Below, piece by piece: positions 1 to 6,593 of a DNA stretch of 6,985 nt. The translations under genes were made by a program, and so were the position numbers. The notes beneath the pieces were generated by a model. It was not told the DNA's origin, searched no databases, and saw only the letters and a list, made by a program, of their open reading frames with translations. Source of the stretch: Rariglobus sp967755175 (GTDB lineage: Bacteria > Verrucomicrobiota > Verrucomicrobiia > Opitutales > Opitutaceae); NCBI GenBank assembly GCA_967755175.1, contig CBRAFO010000153.1:1-6985 (forward strand), in the 5' to 3' direction. Position 1 is the first letter of the stretch. Every line of letters begins with the position of its first letter.

Positions 1-129
1 TTGAGCCGGAGGCAGGTGACAGTGATAATCGTAGATCGGCTGTGGCTTCGCGTAATTGTGGTAGAGAAGCCGCGACCATTCGGTCGTTAGGAAAAAGTCG
101 TCGTGGAGGTATGAAGAGGCAACGGACAT
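1..129 (-). CDS. uxaC: Uronate (glucuronate) isomerase, N-terminal fragment cut by the window edge
   Basis: Reading the minus strand from ATG at 129-127 gives 43 codons open to the window edge. The peptide contains DDFFLTTEWSRLLYHNYAK and then PIYDYHCHLPP, which closely matches the known N-terminus of UxaC (E. coli has EDFLLDTEFARRLYHDYAK and PIFDYHCHLPP). The HxH in YHCHLPP is the first metal-ligand motif of this amidohydrolase-superfamily enzyme. UxaC is cytoplasmic and interconverts D-glucuronate with D-fructuronate and D-galacturonate with D-tagaturonate, the entry step of hexuronate breakdown. No in-frame start lies just upstream of 129, and no Shine-Dalgarno sequence precedes the ATG (the leader reads CGCTTATCCCC). 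It follows argG on the same strand but is separated from it by a strong terminator, so it is probably a separate transcription unit unrelated to arginine synthesis. About nine tenths of the gene is outside the window. Confidence 0.9.
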   Translation of the reverse strand, partial: MSVASSYLHDDFFLTTEWSRLLYHNYAKPQPIYDYHCHLPPAQ

Positions 130-190
130 GGGGATAAGCGAATATAGAGCATTAGGGCTTGTCCACGTCTTGGGACGCAGGCGAAGCCAC

Positions 191-220
191 AAAAAAGCGC
201 GTCTCCAAAGAGACGCGCTT
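191..220 (-). terminator. Intrinsic terminator of the argBDFG operon
   Basis: A perfect 11-bp inverted repeat, AAGCGCGTCTC (195-205) and GAGACGCGCTT (210-220), encloses a 4-base loop. On the minus strand the 3' arm runs directly into a T tract (complement of the A run at 191-196), the classical Rho-independent form. It lies 40 bp past the argG stop codon and before uxaC, so it should end the arginine operon transcript. The plus-strand side has no matching T tract, so it looks one-directional. Confidence 0.93.
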
Positions 221-232
221 GGGAAGACAGAC

Positions 233-246
233 ACGGCATCCTGCCG
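233..246. repeat. Small REP-like hairpin, ACGGCATCCTGCCG
   Basis: CGGCA (234-238) and TGCCG (242-246) form a 5-bp stem around a TCC loop, in the 3' untranslated region of argG between its stop and the terminator. The same 14-mer recurs exactly at 6448-6461, within the gap between argJ and rpsI. Two exact copies of a self-complementary 14-mer, both non-coding, suggest a dispersed repeat family. With only two copies visible this is an inference. Confidence 0.5.
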
Positions 247-259
247 CTCTTTCGAGGCT

Positions 260-1486
<1,227 letters not shown>

Positions 1487-1507
1487 GGATAAGAAAGGAG
1501 GCGTTTT

Positions 1508-1553
1508 GGGCCAGCTGGCCCGGTTGCGCAAAGAAAAACCGGCGCTTAAGCGC
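1508..1553. other. Cluster of palindromes in the argF-argG gap
   Basis: The 59-bp gap holds a perfect 14-bp palindrome GGGCCAGCTGGCCC (1508-1521). An inverted pair CCGGTT (1520-1525) and AACCGG (1537-1542) follows, then a perfect 12-bp palindrome GCGCTTAAGCGC (1542-1553) spanning the argF stop codon. The sequences are directly visible. They could fold in the mRNA and affect argG expression or mRNA processing, or simply be chance in GC-rich DNA. No T tract follows, so an efficient intrinsic terminator is not expected. Confidence 0.4.
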
Positions 1554-2505
1554 GCGTCTGGGCCGAAGCGAGCGTCGCCATGATCGCCTTCTGCACATGC
1601 AGGCGGTTCTCCGCCTGATCGAAGATGATCGAGCGAGGATTGTCCAAGACACCTTGGCTGACTTCCTCACCGGGGTGAGCCGGCAAGCAGTGCATGAACC
1701 ACGCGTCGGGCTTGGCTGCGGCAAAGAGTTCCGGAGTCACCGCGTAAGGCGACATCTGGGTGATGCGTTCCTGTTTCTCCTCTTCCTTGCCCATGCTGAC
1801 CCACACGTCGGTGTAAACGACGTCGGCGTCCTTCACCGCCTCAAACGGGTCGGTGGTAAAGTGATAGTTCTTCGCAAACCCCTCCTGCTTGAGCAGGGCG
1901 TCCAGTTCGGCGGAAGGCTCGAAACCTTTGGGACCGGCGAGCGAGATCTTCATGCCGAAGAGCGCCGCGCCGAGTATCCACGAGTTGGCCATGTTGCACG
2001 CCGTGTCACCGAGGAATGCGATCTTGCGACCCTTGAGCGAAGCGAACAACTCCGCGCCGCCGCCCGTCTTGGGTGCCCAGCGCTCGGCAAGGGTAAACGC
2101 ATCCGTGTAGATCTGGCAGGGATGCAGGAAATCCGTGAGCGCATTGATCACCGGGATCGTGCCATTGGCAGCGAGGCGCTCGACCTCGCTGTGCTCATAC
2201 GTGCGGACGATCAAACCGTGCACGAAGCGGGACAATACGCGGGCGGTGTCCTCGACGGATTCGCCACGACCGAGCTGGATGTCGTTTTTGTTTAAGAACA
2301 GCGGATTGCCACCGAGCTCATGCACTCCAACTTCGAAGGAAACACGGGTGCGCGTCGAGGACTTGGAAAAAATCAGCGCCCACGTCTGGTGCTGAAGCAC
2401 GGTGCCGGCCGCGCGACCACGTTCGGCTTTAAGCTTTCGGGCTAACGCGAAAACCTCCGCCACTTCATGGGGCTTGAAGTCAGTCTCTTTGAGGAAGTGC
2501 TTCAT
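1546..2505 (-). CDS. argF: Ornithine carbamoyltransferase
   Basis: A 319-residue cytoplasmic enzyme making citrulline from ornithine and carbamoyl phosphate. The carbamoyl-phosphate loop STRTR is at residues 50-54. The HPCQ motif (128-131) binds the carbamoyl moiety. DVWVSMG (233-239) carries the SMG ornithine loop that separates ornithine from aspartate carbamoyltransferases. HCLPAH (272-277) supplies the catalytic cysteine motif, and ENRLHVQKA (299-307) is the conserved C-terminal arginine segment. Length is normal. After HCLPAH the sequence reads PGEEV where many bacterial relatives have RGEEV. The position varies in the family (human OTC has KPEEV), so activity is probably intact. The ATG at 2505 gives the standard KHFLKETDF start. 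There is no Shine-Dalgarno, and the start codon lies in the 3' arm of a 7-bp hairpin. It is the third gene of argB-argD-argF-argG. Confidence 0.97.
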   Translation of the reverse strand: MKHFLKETDFKPHEVAEVFALARKLKAERGRAAGTVLQHQTWALIFSKSSTRTRVSFEVGVHELGGNPLFLNKNDIQLGRGESVEDTARVLSRFVHGLIVRTYEHSEVERLAANGTIPVINALTDFLHPCQIYTDAFTLAERWAPKTGGGAELFASLKGRKIAFLGDTACNMANSWILGAALFGMKISLAGPKGFEPSAELDALLKQEGFAKNYHFTTDPFEAVKDADVVYTDVWVSMGKEEEKQERITQMSPYAVTPELFAAAKPDAWFMHCLPAHPGEEVSQGVLDNPRSIIFDQAENRLHVQKAIMATLASAQTRA

Positions 2506-2518
2506 GAAAAAATGAAGC
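2499..2518 (-). promoter_or_regulatory. Hairpin over the argF start codon
   Basis: On the minus strand GCTTCAT (2518-2512) is exactly complementary to ATGAAGC (2505-2499), with a six-base T-rich loop between them. The stem contains the argF ATG. The structure is plain in the sequence. A role in translational control is only an inference, because the stem is short and AT-containing. Confidence 0.3.
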
Positions 2519-2574
2519 GGACATGCGTAAGCGTTCCCCTTCGCGCCTACCAGAGCAAAATGCGGGCCCGGCAG

Positions 2575-3795
2575 TTAGTTTTTCGCGGCGAACACCGCGC
2601 GCAGAATCTCGACAGACTGCGTCAACTCGGCCGGTGTCGCCGTAAGCGGCGGTAGAAGGCGCATCACGTTGTTGCCTGCGAGAACCGCCAGAAGCCCGCG
2701 CTCACGCGCCGCAGCCAGATATGGAGCCGGATCGCTGGCGAGCTGCACGCCCACCAGATAACCGCGACCACGAACGCCAATAACCTGCGCAGGAAACTCC
2801 GTCACGAGCTGCTCCAGTTCGCGATGCCAGACCGCGCTCCGAGCCGTGACTTTGTCCATCAACTGCTCGCGCTCGAGCACGTCGAGCACCGCGAGCGCGG
2901 CCGCGCACGCCAGCGGCGTGCCGCCAAACGTGGTGCCGTGCATGCCCGGTTGATAAAGCTCAGCCGACTTTTCCCCGATCCAAACCGCGCCGATGGGGAA
3001 ACCACCACCGAGGCCCTTGGCCATGCCGATCGCATCGGGGCGCACGCCCGTGTGCTCGTAAGCGTAGAACTTTCCGGTGCGACCGATACCGCACTGCACT
3101 TCGTCGAGAATCAGCAGGAGGTTGTGACGATTGCAGAGTTCGCGGAGGCCGAGCAGGAACTCGGTTGTCACGGGATTCACGCCGCTTTCACCCTGGATCG
3201 TCTCGATGAAGATCGCCGCCGTCTGGTCGTCGATCAGCTCCTCGAACGACGCGAGGTTGTTGAGTTCGCCAAACGCGAAGCCAGGCACCAGCGGACGGAA
3301 GCCCTTCTGGATTTTCTCCTGCGGAGTCGCGCTCATGCCGCCGAACGTGCGTCCGTGGAAAGCGTTCTTCGCGCAGATCACCTTGTAGATTTTTCCTTCT
3401 TCGCCGCCGGCTTTCTTCATGCCGTGGAGACGGGCGAGCTTCAGCAGTGCCTCGTTGGCCTCGGCTCCACTGTTGCAAAAAAAGACGCGACCGGGACCAG
3501 CGTAGCCGACGATCCGCTTAGCCAACTCACCTTGGTTCGGATTGCGGAATAGATTGCTGACGTGGATGAGTTCGCCTGCCTGACGCTGCACCGCAGCAAC
3601 CCAATACGGGTGGCAATGCCCGAGCGCACTCACCGCAATGCCCGAGGTGAAATCGAGATACTGCGTGCCTTGATCATCCCAAACTTGCGAGCCGCTGCCG
3701 CGCACGAGCGTGAGCGCGGGGCGGCCATAGTTTTTCAACACATGGGCATCGTAAAGATCAGCCGTGTTGGTGCGGATAATATCAGGACGGGACAT
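2575..3795 (-). CDS. argD: Acetylornithine aminotransferase (PLP enzyme)
   Basis: A 406-residue class-III aminotransferase, cytoplasmic. It converts N-acetylglutamate semialdehyde plus glutamate to N-acetylornithine and 2-oxoglutarate. Family marks in order: the N-terminal substrate region TSGIAVSALGHCHP (50-63); NSGAEANE (108-115), which holds the cofactor phosphate; FHGRT (146-150); DEVQ (231-234), whose aspartate contacts the PLP ring nitrogen; AKGLGGGFPIGA with Lys260 as the Schiff-base lysine; and HGTTFGG (286-292). Length is usual. The ATG at 3795 begins MSRPDIIRTNTADLYDAHVLKNYGRP, as expected of ArgD. It is preceded by a pyrimidine-rich leader without a Shine-Dalgarno. It is the second gene of the operon, but a REPIN sits in the 103-bp gap behind argB, so distal expression may differ from that of argB. 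Related aminotransferases (for example succinylornithine transaminase) share these motifs; the arg cluster decides the assignment. Confidence 0.96.
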   Translation of the reverse strand: MSRPDIIRTNTADLYDAHVLKNYGRPALTLVRGSGSQVWDDQGTQYLDFTSGIAVSALGHCHPYWVAAVQRQAGELIHVSNLFRNPNQGELAKRIVGYAGPGRVFFCNSGAEANEALLKLARLHGMKKAGGEEGKIYKVICAKNAFHGRTFGGMSATPQEKIQKGFRPLVPGFAFGELNNLASFEELIDDQTAAIFIETIQGESGVNPVTTEFLLGLRELCNRHNLLLILDEVQCGIGRTGKFYAYEHTGVRPDAIGMAKGLGGGFPIGAVWIGEKSAELYQPGMHGTTFGGTPLACAAALAVLDVLEREQLMDKVTARSAVWHRELEQLVTEFPAQVIGVRGRGYLVGVQLASDPAPYLAAARERGLLAVLAGNNVMRLLPPLTATPAELTQSVEILRAVFAAKN

Positions 3796-3814
3796 GGTGA
3801 TAGTAGAAAGGTCG

Positions 3815-3887
3815 AAATGTAGGAGCCTGCTTAAGCCATACGTCGGCGAATATCGTCAGTATCGCCTGCAAGCAGGCTCCTACATTT
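3815..3887. repeat. REPIN: inverted pair of GTAG-type REP sequences between argB and argD
   Basis: AAATGTAGGAGCCTGCTT (3815-3832) is the exact reverse complement of 3870-3887, an 18-bp perfect inverted repeat around 37 bases. Inside, GGCGAATA (about 3845-3852) pairs imperfectly with TATCGCC (about 3860-3866). On the minus strand the right arm is itself a REP-like hairpin: GTAGGA, then GCCTGCTTGCAGGC, which is a perfect 14-bp dyad at 3864-3877. A GTAG head before an imperfect palindrome, in an inverted pair, is the architecture of REPINs mobilised by RAYT (TnpA-REP) transposases. Similar GTAGGAG-type repeats are known in Pseudomonas. It begins 11 bp past the argB stop, so the transcript would carry a large stem-loop there. 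No transposase gene is in the window. Confidence 0.8.
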
Positions 3888-3898
3888 TCGATCCGTGC

Positions 3899-4783
3899 TT
3901 AACCGTGGACGATTTCGGTGCCGATGCCGCGGTCCGTGAAAATCTCCAGCAACAGTGAGTGCGGGAGACGGCCGTCGATGAAGTGGACGCGTTGAACGCC
4001 TTCTTGCAGGGCGCGCACGGCGCTCATGACTTTTGGCCGCATGCCCTTGTCGATCACGCCACGCTTCTTGAGGTCGTCCACCTGTGAAACTTTCAGCGTG
4101 GAGATGAGCGAATCCAAGTCGGACGGGTTGGAGAGCAGACCGGGAACGTCGCTCATATAAACCAAGCGGCGAGCGCGCAGCGCACTGGCAACACGGCCGG
4201 CGACGAGATCGGCGTTCACGTTGTAGGGCTTTCCATCGAGGCCCTCGGCGACCGGCGAGATCACGGGAATGTTGCCGTCGGCGATTTCCTTTTTGATGAG
4301 CTTCACCTTCACCTCGGTGACTTCACCCACGTAGCCGAGGTCAACGGCGTTACCGTTGTCATCGATCGTGAGCTTCTCGCACACGAGCACGCTGTCGCCC
4401 GCAAGACCCTTGGGTCGAGCGTTCGCGAGGAGAATGGCATCGCAGACGTCTTTGTTGACGATCTCGTCGAGGGTTTTCTTGACGATGCCGACAGTGGCCT
4501 CGTCGGTGATGCGCATGCCGTTGGGCGCAAATTGGGATTTAAGGCCGGACTGCTCCATGGCCTTGGTGATGGCCTTGCCGCCGCCGTGCACGACGACGAC
4601 GTTGATGCCAACCGCCGCAAGGAACGCGATGTCGTAGGCGACACGGTTGCGCACCGAGGGATCGGGGTCATCCATGAAACTGCCGCCGTATTTAACGACG
4701 AACGTGGAGCCGCGGAAGTCTTGGATGTAAGGCAGGGCTTCGAGGAGCACCTTCGCCTTGGTGGTGATTTCGTTTACGTTCAC
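3899..4783 (-). CDS. argB: N-acetylglutamate kinase, arginine-sensitive type
   Basis: Phosphorylates N-acetylglutamate with ATP, the second step of arginine synthesis; cytoplasmic amino-acid-kinase fold. From GTG at 4783 the protein has 294 residues. KYGG (31-34) and HGGGK (67-70 at its centre) are the ATP and substrate glycine loops. NVNAD (188-192) and the C-terminal GIGTEIV are also typical. An N-terminal helix, ITTKAKVLLEALPYIQDFRG, precedes the core. This helix marks the hexameric, arginine-inhibited kinases (Pseudomonas, Thermotoga) and is missing from E. coli ArgB, so feedback inhibition by arginine is likely. The frame runs back to another GTG at 4813 (304 residues), but the ten extra residues are not family-like, so 4783 is preferred. 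Neither start has a Shine-Dalgarno. It is the first gene of the minus-strand arg operon and diverges from argJ. Confidence 0.95.
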   Translation of the reverse strand: MNVNEITTKAKVLLEALPYIQDFRGSTFVVKYGGSFMDDPDPSVRNRVAYDIAFLAAVGINVVVVHGGGKAITKAMEQSGLKSQFAPNGMRITDEATVGIVKKTLDEIVNKDVCDAILLANARPKGLAGDSVLVCEKLTIDDNGNAVDLGYVGEVTEVKVKLIKKEIADGNIPVISPVAEGLDGKPYNVNADLVAGRVASALRARRLVYMSDVPGLLSNPSDLDSLISTLKVSQVDDLKKRGVIDKGMRPKVMSAVRALQEGVQRVHFIDGRLPHSLLLEIFTDRGIGTEIVHG

Positions 4784-4879
4784 TGAGTGTTGAGAACATG
4801 AGGGGTAAATCACGCATGGCCGGCATTTCCATCTTATTTCTTAAACGCGACAGGAATTAACACATCCGCCGCACGCCAG
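4784..4879. promoter_or_regulatory. Divergent argB / argJ control region
   Basis: This is the only gap from which both argB (minus) and argJ (plus) can be read, so both promoters are expected here. It holds an AT-richer stretch at about 4826-4862 (ATTTCCATCTTATTTCTTAA, then GGAATTAACAC) that stands out from the GC-rich surroundings. I cannot assign convincing -35/-10 pairs. A short perfect dyad TGTT-GAG-AACA lies at 4788-4798, just upstream of the preferred argB start. I do not see an ARG box of the E. coli ArgR type (TGAAT with inverted ATTCA). The region assignment is by context; individual sites are not proven. Confidence 0.4.
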
Positions 4880-6244
4880 ATGCAGAATCGGCTTCACTCC
4901 GCGCGGCGTCGCGACACTTGTGAACGCGTGCCCAGCACCGCCCTCACCTTTTCATCCCGCGCCGAACACCGCGCCTGGCTCGCCAGCCAAGCCGCCCTGC
5001 CCAAAGGCTTCCGCGTTGGCACGACGCGCTTCGACTTCATGCCGAAAGAAGCGCCCAAGCCCGCCAAGATGACGCTCACGCTCATCGCGCTCGACCGGCC
5101 AACGCCGGACTTCGCCGCGATGTTCACGAAGAACGCCTTCCCCGGCGCACCCGTGATCGTGGGCCGCCGTCGCCTCGCCGAACCCGTGCTCGGCGCGATC
5201 ATCATCAATAACAAAATCTCCAACGTCTGCGCGCCCCACGGCGTCGAGACCTCCGAACGCGTGTGCGTCGAGACCGCGAAACTGCTCGGATTGCCCGCGA
5301 CTGCCGTCCTTCCCTCCTCGACCGGCGTGATCGGATGGGGACTGCCGGCCGATGATATCAGCGCTCACCTGCCCCAAGCAGCCAACGCACTCGCCGCTGG
5401 CTCTGTGCTGCCCGCCGCCGAAGGCATCGTGACGACGGATCTTTATCCCAAGGTGCGCAGCGCCACCATCGGCGCGGGACGCATCGTCGGCATTGCCAAA
5501 GGCGCCGGCATGATCGAGCCCAACATGGCGACGATGCTCGTTTATATTTTAACCGATCTGGCCGTTCCGCGTGACACGCTGCGCGCACTACTCACGAAGG
5601 CTGTGAACACCAGTTTCAACCGCATCAGCATCGATAGCGACACGAGCACGTCCGACACGGTGGCGCTGGTGTCCTCGAGTGCGGTGCCCTGCGATGATCT
5701 CGCCGCGTTCGAAGCCGCGCTCACGTTGGTATGCAGCGATCTCGCCGAAGACGTCGTGCGCAATGGCGAAGGCGTGCGTCACGTCATCCGCGTGCAGGTG
5801 AAGAACGCTGCGACTCCCACCCTCGCCTGCGCCCTCGGCAAGGCGATCGTCAACGCGCCGCTCTTCAAATGCGCAGTGGCGGGCAACGATCCGAATGTAG
5901 GCCGCCTGGTGCAGGCGATCGGCAAGCATGTCGGTGCACACGCACCCGACACCGACTTGTCGAAACTGCGCGCCAGCATCGGTGGGATTGAGATTTTTGC
6001 CGAAGGCGCGTTCCGCCTCAACCCCGACAAGGAAACCGCCCTCGTCGCTCATCTAAAGCACGCCGAACTCTACACCAGCAAACCGACTGCCGACGGTGTG
6101 TTCGCCGCGCCGGTGGATTATCCGCCGCACGAGCGGTGCGTGGAAATCGAAGTCGATCTCGGTGGCGGCGACGCGGCGGCGACGATTTTCGGCGGCGACC
6201 TCACGCACGAATACGTGAGCGAAAACGCCGATTACCGGAGCTAA
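4880..6244 (+). CDS. argJ: Glutamate N-acetyltransferase / ornithine acetyltransferase
   Basis: ArgJ moves the acetyl group from N-acetylornithine to glutamate, releasing ornithine; in many bacteria it also makes N-acetylglutamate from acetyl-CoA. The precursor cuts itself into alpha and beta chains before a catalytic threonine. Here the site is KGAGMIEPNMATML (207-220), with cleavage expected between Ala217 and Thr218. STGVIG (147-152) is the oxyanion-hole motif, and the C-terminal NADYRS is typical. The ATG start gives 454 residues, longer than usual. Residues 1-16 are arginine-rich, poorer in GC at third codon positions and not family-like. The GTG at 4928 (438 residues, starting VPSTALTF) may be the true start. 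Neither has a Shine-Dalgarno. The gene diverges from argBDFG and converges on rpsI. Whether it is mono- or bifunctional cannot be read from sequence; no separate acetylglutamate synthase gene is visible. Confidence 0.95.
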   Translation: MQNRLHSARRRDTCERVPSTALTFSSRAEHRAWLASQAALPKGFRVGTTRFDFMPKEAPKPAKMTLTLIALDRPTPDFAAMFTKNAFPGAPVIVGRRRLAEPVLGAIIINNKISNVCAPHGVETSERVCVETAKLLGLPATAVLPSSTGVIGWGLPADDISAHLPQAANALAAGSVLPAAEGIVTTDLYPKVRSATIGAGRIVGIAKGAGMIEPNMATMLVYILTDLAVPRDTLRALLTKAVNTSFNRISIDSDTSTSDTVALVSSSAVPCDDLAAFEAALTLVCSDLAEDVVRNGEGVRHVIRVQVKNAATPTLACALGKAIVNAPLFKCAVAGNDPNVGRLVQAIGKHVGAHAPDTDLSKLRASIGGIEIFAEGAFRLNPDKETALVAHLKHAELYTSKPTADGVFAAPVDYPPHERCVEIEVDLGGGDAAATIFGGDLTHEYVSENADYRS

Positions 6245-6262
6245 GAGCCAACAATGCTGCAG

Positions 6263-6334
6263 GTAACAGCCGAGGTAACGAGGCTGGGTTGGAGCGTGTC
6301 TGTTATGCCCCAGCCTCGCTACCTCGGCTGCTAC
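6263..6334. repeat. REPIN of a second family downstream of argJ
   Basis: The left arm (6263-6288) begins GTAACAGCCGAGGTAACGAG and ends in GCTGGG. The right arm (6309-6334), read on the minus strand, is the same 26-mer except for two A-to-G differences, so 24 of 26 bases match as an inverted repeat around 20 bases. Each arm can fold on its own by pairing CAGCC with GGCTG. A GTAR head, an internal dyad and an inverted pair match the REPIN plan seen between argB and argD, but the core sequence is different. It starts 18 bp past the argJ stop and would form a long stem in the argJ transcript. Confidence 0.78.
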
Positions 6335-6440
6335 GCGAATTAGGGGCCATTCCCGCTGCATCCATTCCAGATAAGCGGCCGAAAGTCCCGAGGGCCACGC
6401 ATAGCGGCGTCCTCCTGATATTGAGATGAACTGATACGAT

Positions 6441-6466
6441 TAGGAATACGGCATCCTGCCGTCCTA
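6441..6466. repeat. Bulged hairpin, second copy of the ACGGCATCCTGCCG repeat
   Basis: ACGGCA (6448-6453) and TGCCGT (6457-6462) form a 6-bp stem around TCC. After a 3-base bulge the outer TAGG (6441-6444) pairs with CCTA (6463-6466), and CGAT/ATCG further out may extend it. The central 14-mer is identical to 233-246. It is probably a REP-like element; the function is unknown. Confidence 0.5.
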
Positions 6467-6532
6467 TCATCGGAACGCATAGCCATCCCGATGACGGCGA
6501 GCTACCTCGCATCATCCGTCCGATCCGGGCAC

Positions 6533-6560
6533 AAAAAAACCGCCCTCTCGCGAAGGGCGG
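6533..6560 (-). terminator. Intrinsic terminator of rpsI
   Basis: CCGCCCT (6540-6546) and AGGGCGG (6554-6560) form a 7-bp GC-rich stem with a 7-base loop. On the minus strand the stem is followed by seven T residues (complement of the A run at 6533-6539). It lies 33 bp past the rpsI stop, as expected for the end of a ribosomal protein transcript. The plus-strand flank (CTTTGGTG) is a poor T tract, so it would be weak for argJ. Confidence 0.92.
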
Positions 6561-6593
6561 CTTTGGTGTGTTTTGAAAACGTTCGAGATGAAC

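Larger units (their letters stand above)
6245..6532. other. Repeat-rich non-coding block between convergent argJ and rpsI
   Basis: No convincing gene lies here; the short open frames run across repeats and resemble no known protein. It holds a REPIN (6263-6334), a bulged hairpin sharing a 14-mer with the argG tail (6441-6466), a loose 7-bp pair TCATCGG/CCGATGA (6467-6473 and 6488-6494), and a small hairpin GCGAG-CTAC-CTCGC (6497-6510). The last contains GCTACCTCG, also found in the right arm of the REPIN (6319-6327). About 6335-6440 shows no structure that I recognise. No T-tract terminator for argJ is visible, so the REPIN may mark its transcript end. Confidence 0.7.

Noticed and set aside
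141..170. TATATT at 141-146 (minus) as a uxaC -10 box
   Set aside because: No acceptable -35 element lies 16-18 bp upstream (TGGACA is only 13 bp away), and the leader would be only a few bases. Too weak to annotate.
1487..1531. Upstream ATG at 1531 as the argG start
   Set aside because: It adds 15 residues not found in ArgG, would almost abut argF, and the MKIVLAYSGG start at 1486 fits the family exactly.
1597..2295. 232-codon plus-strand frame opposite argF
   Set aside because: Shadow of argF, whose family motifs are complete on the other strand.
2824..3552. 242-codon plus-strand frame opposite argD
   Set aside because: Shadow of argD; no recognisable domain and no independent start signal.
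4784..4813. GTG at 4813 as the argB start
   Set aside because: The ten extra residues (with two serines, a cysteine and a histidine) are not ArgB-like. The 4783 start aligns with other N-helix kinases. It cannot be excluded from sequence alone.
5588..6052. 154-codon minus-strand frame opposite argJ
   Set aside because: Shadow of the argJ beta-chain region, which is intact in its own frame.
6303..6515. 70-codon minus-strand frame between argJ and rpsI
   Set aside because: It runs through one REPIN arm and two hairpins, has low-complexity ends and matches no family I know.
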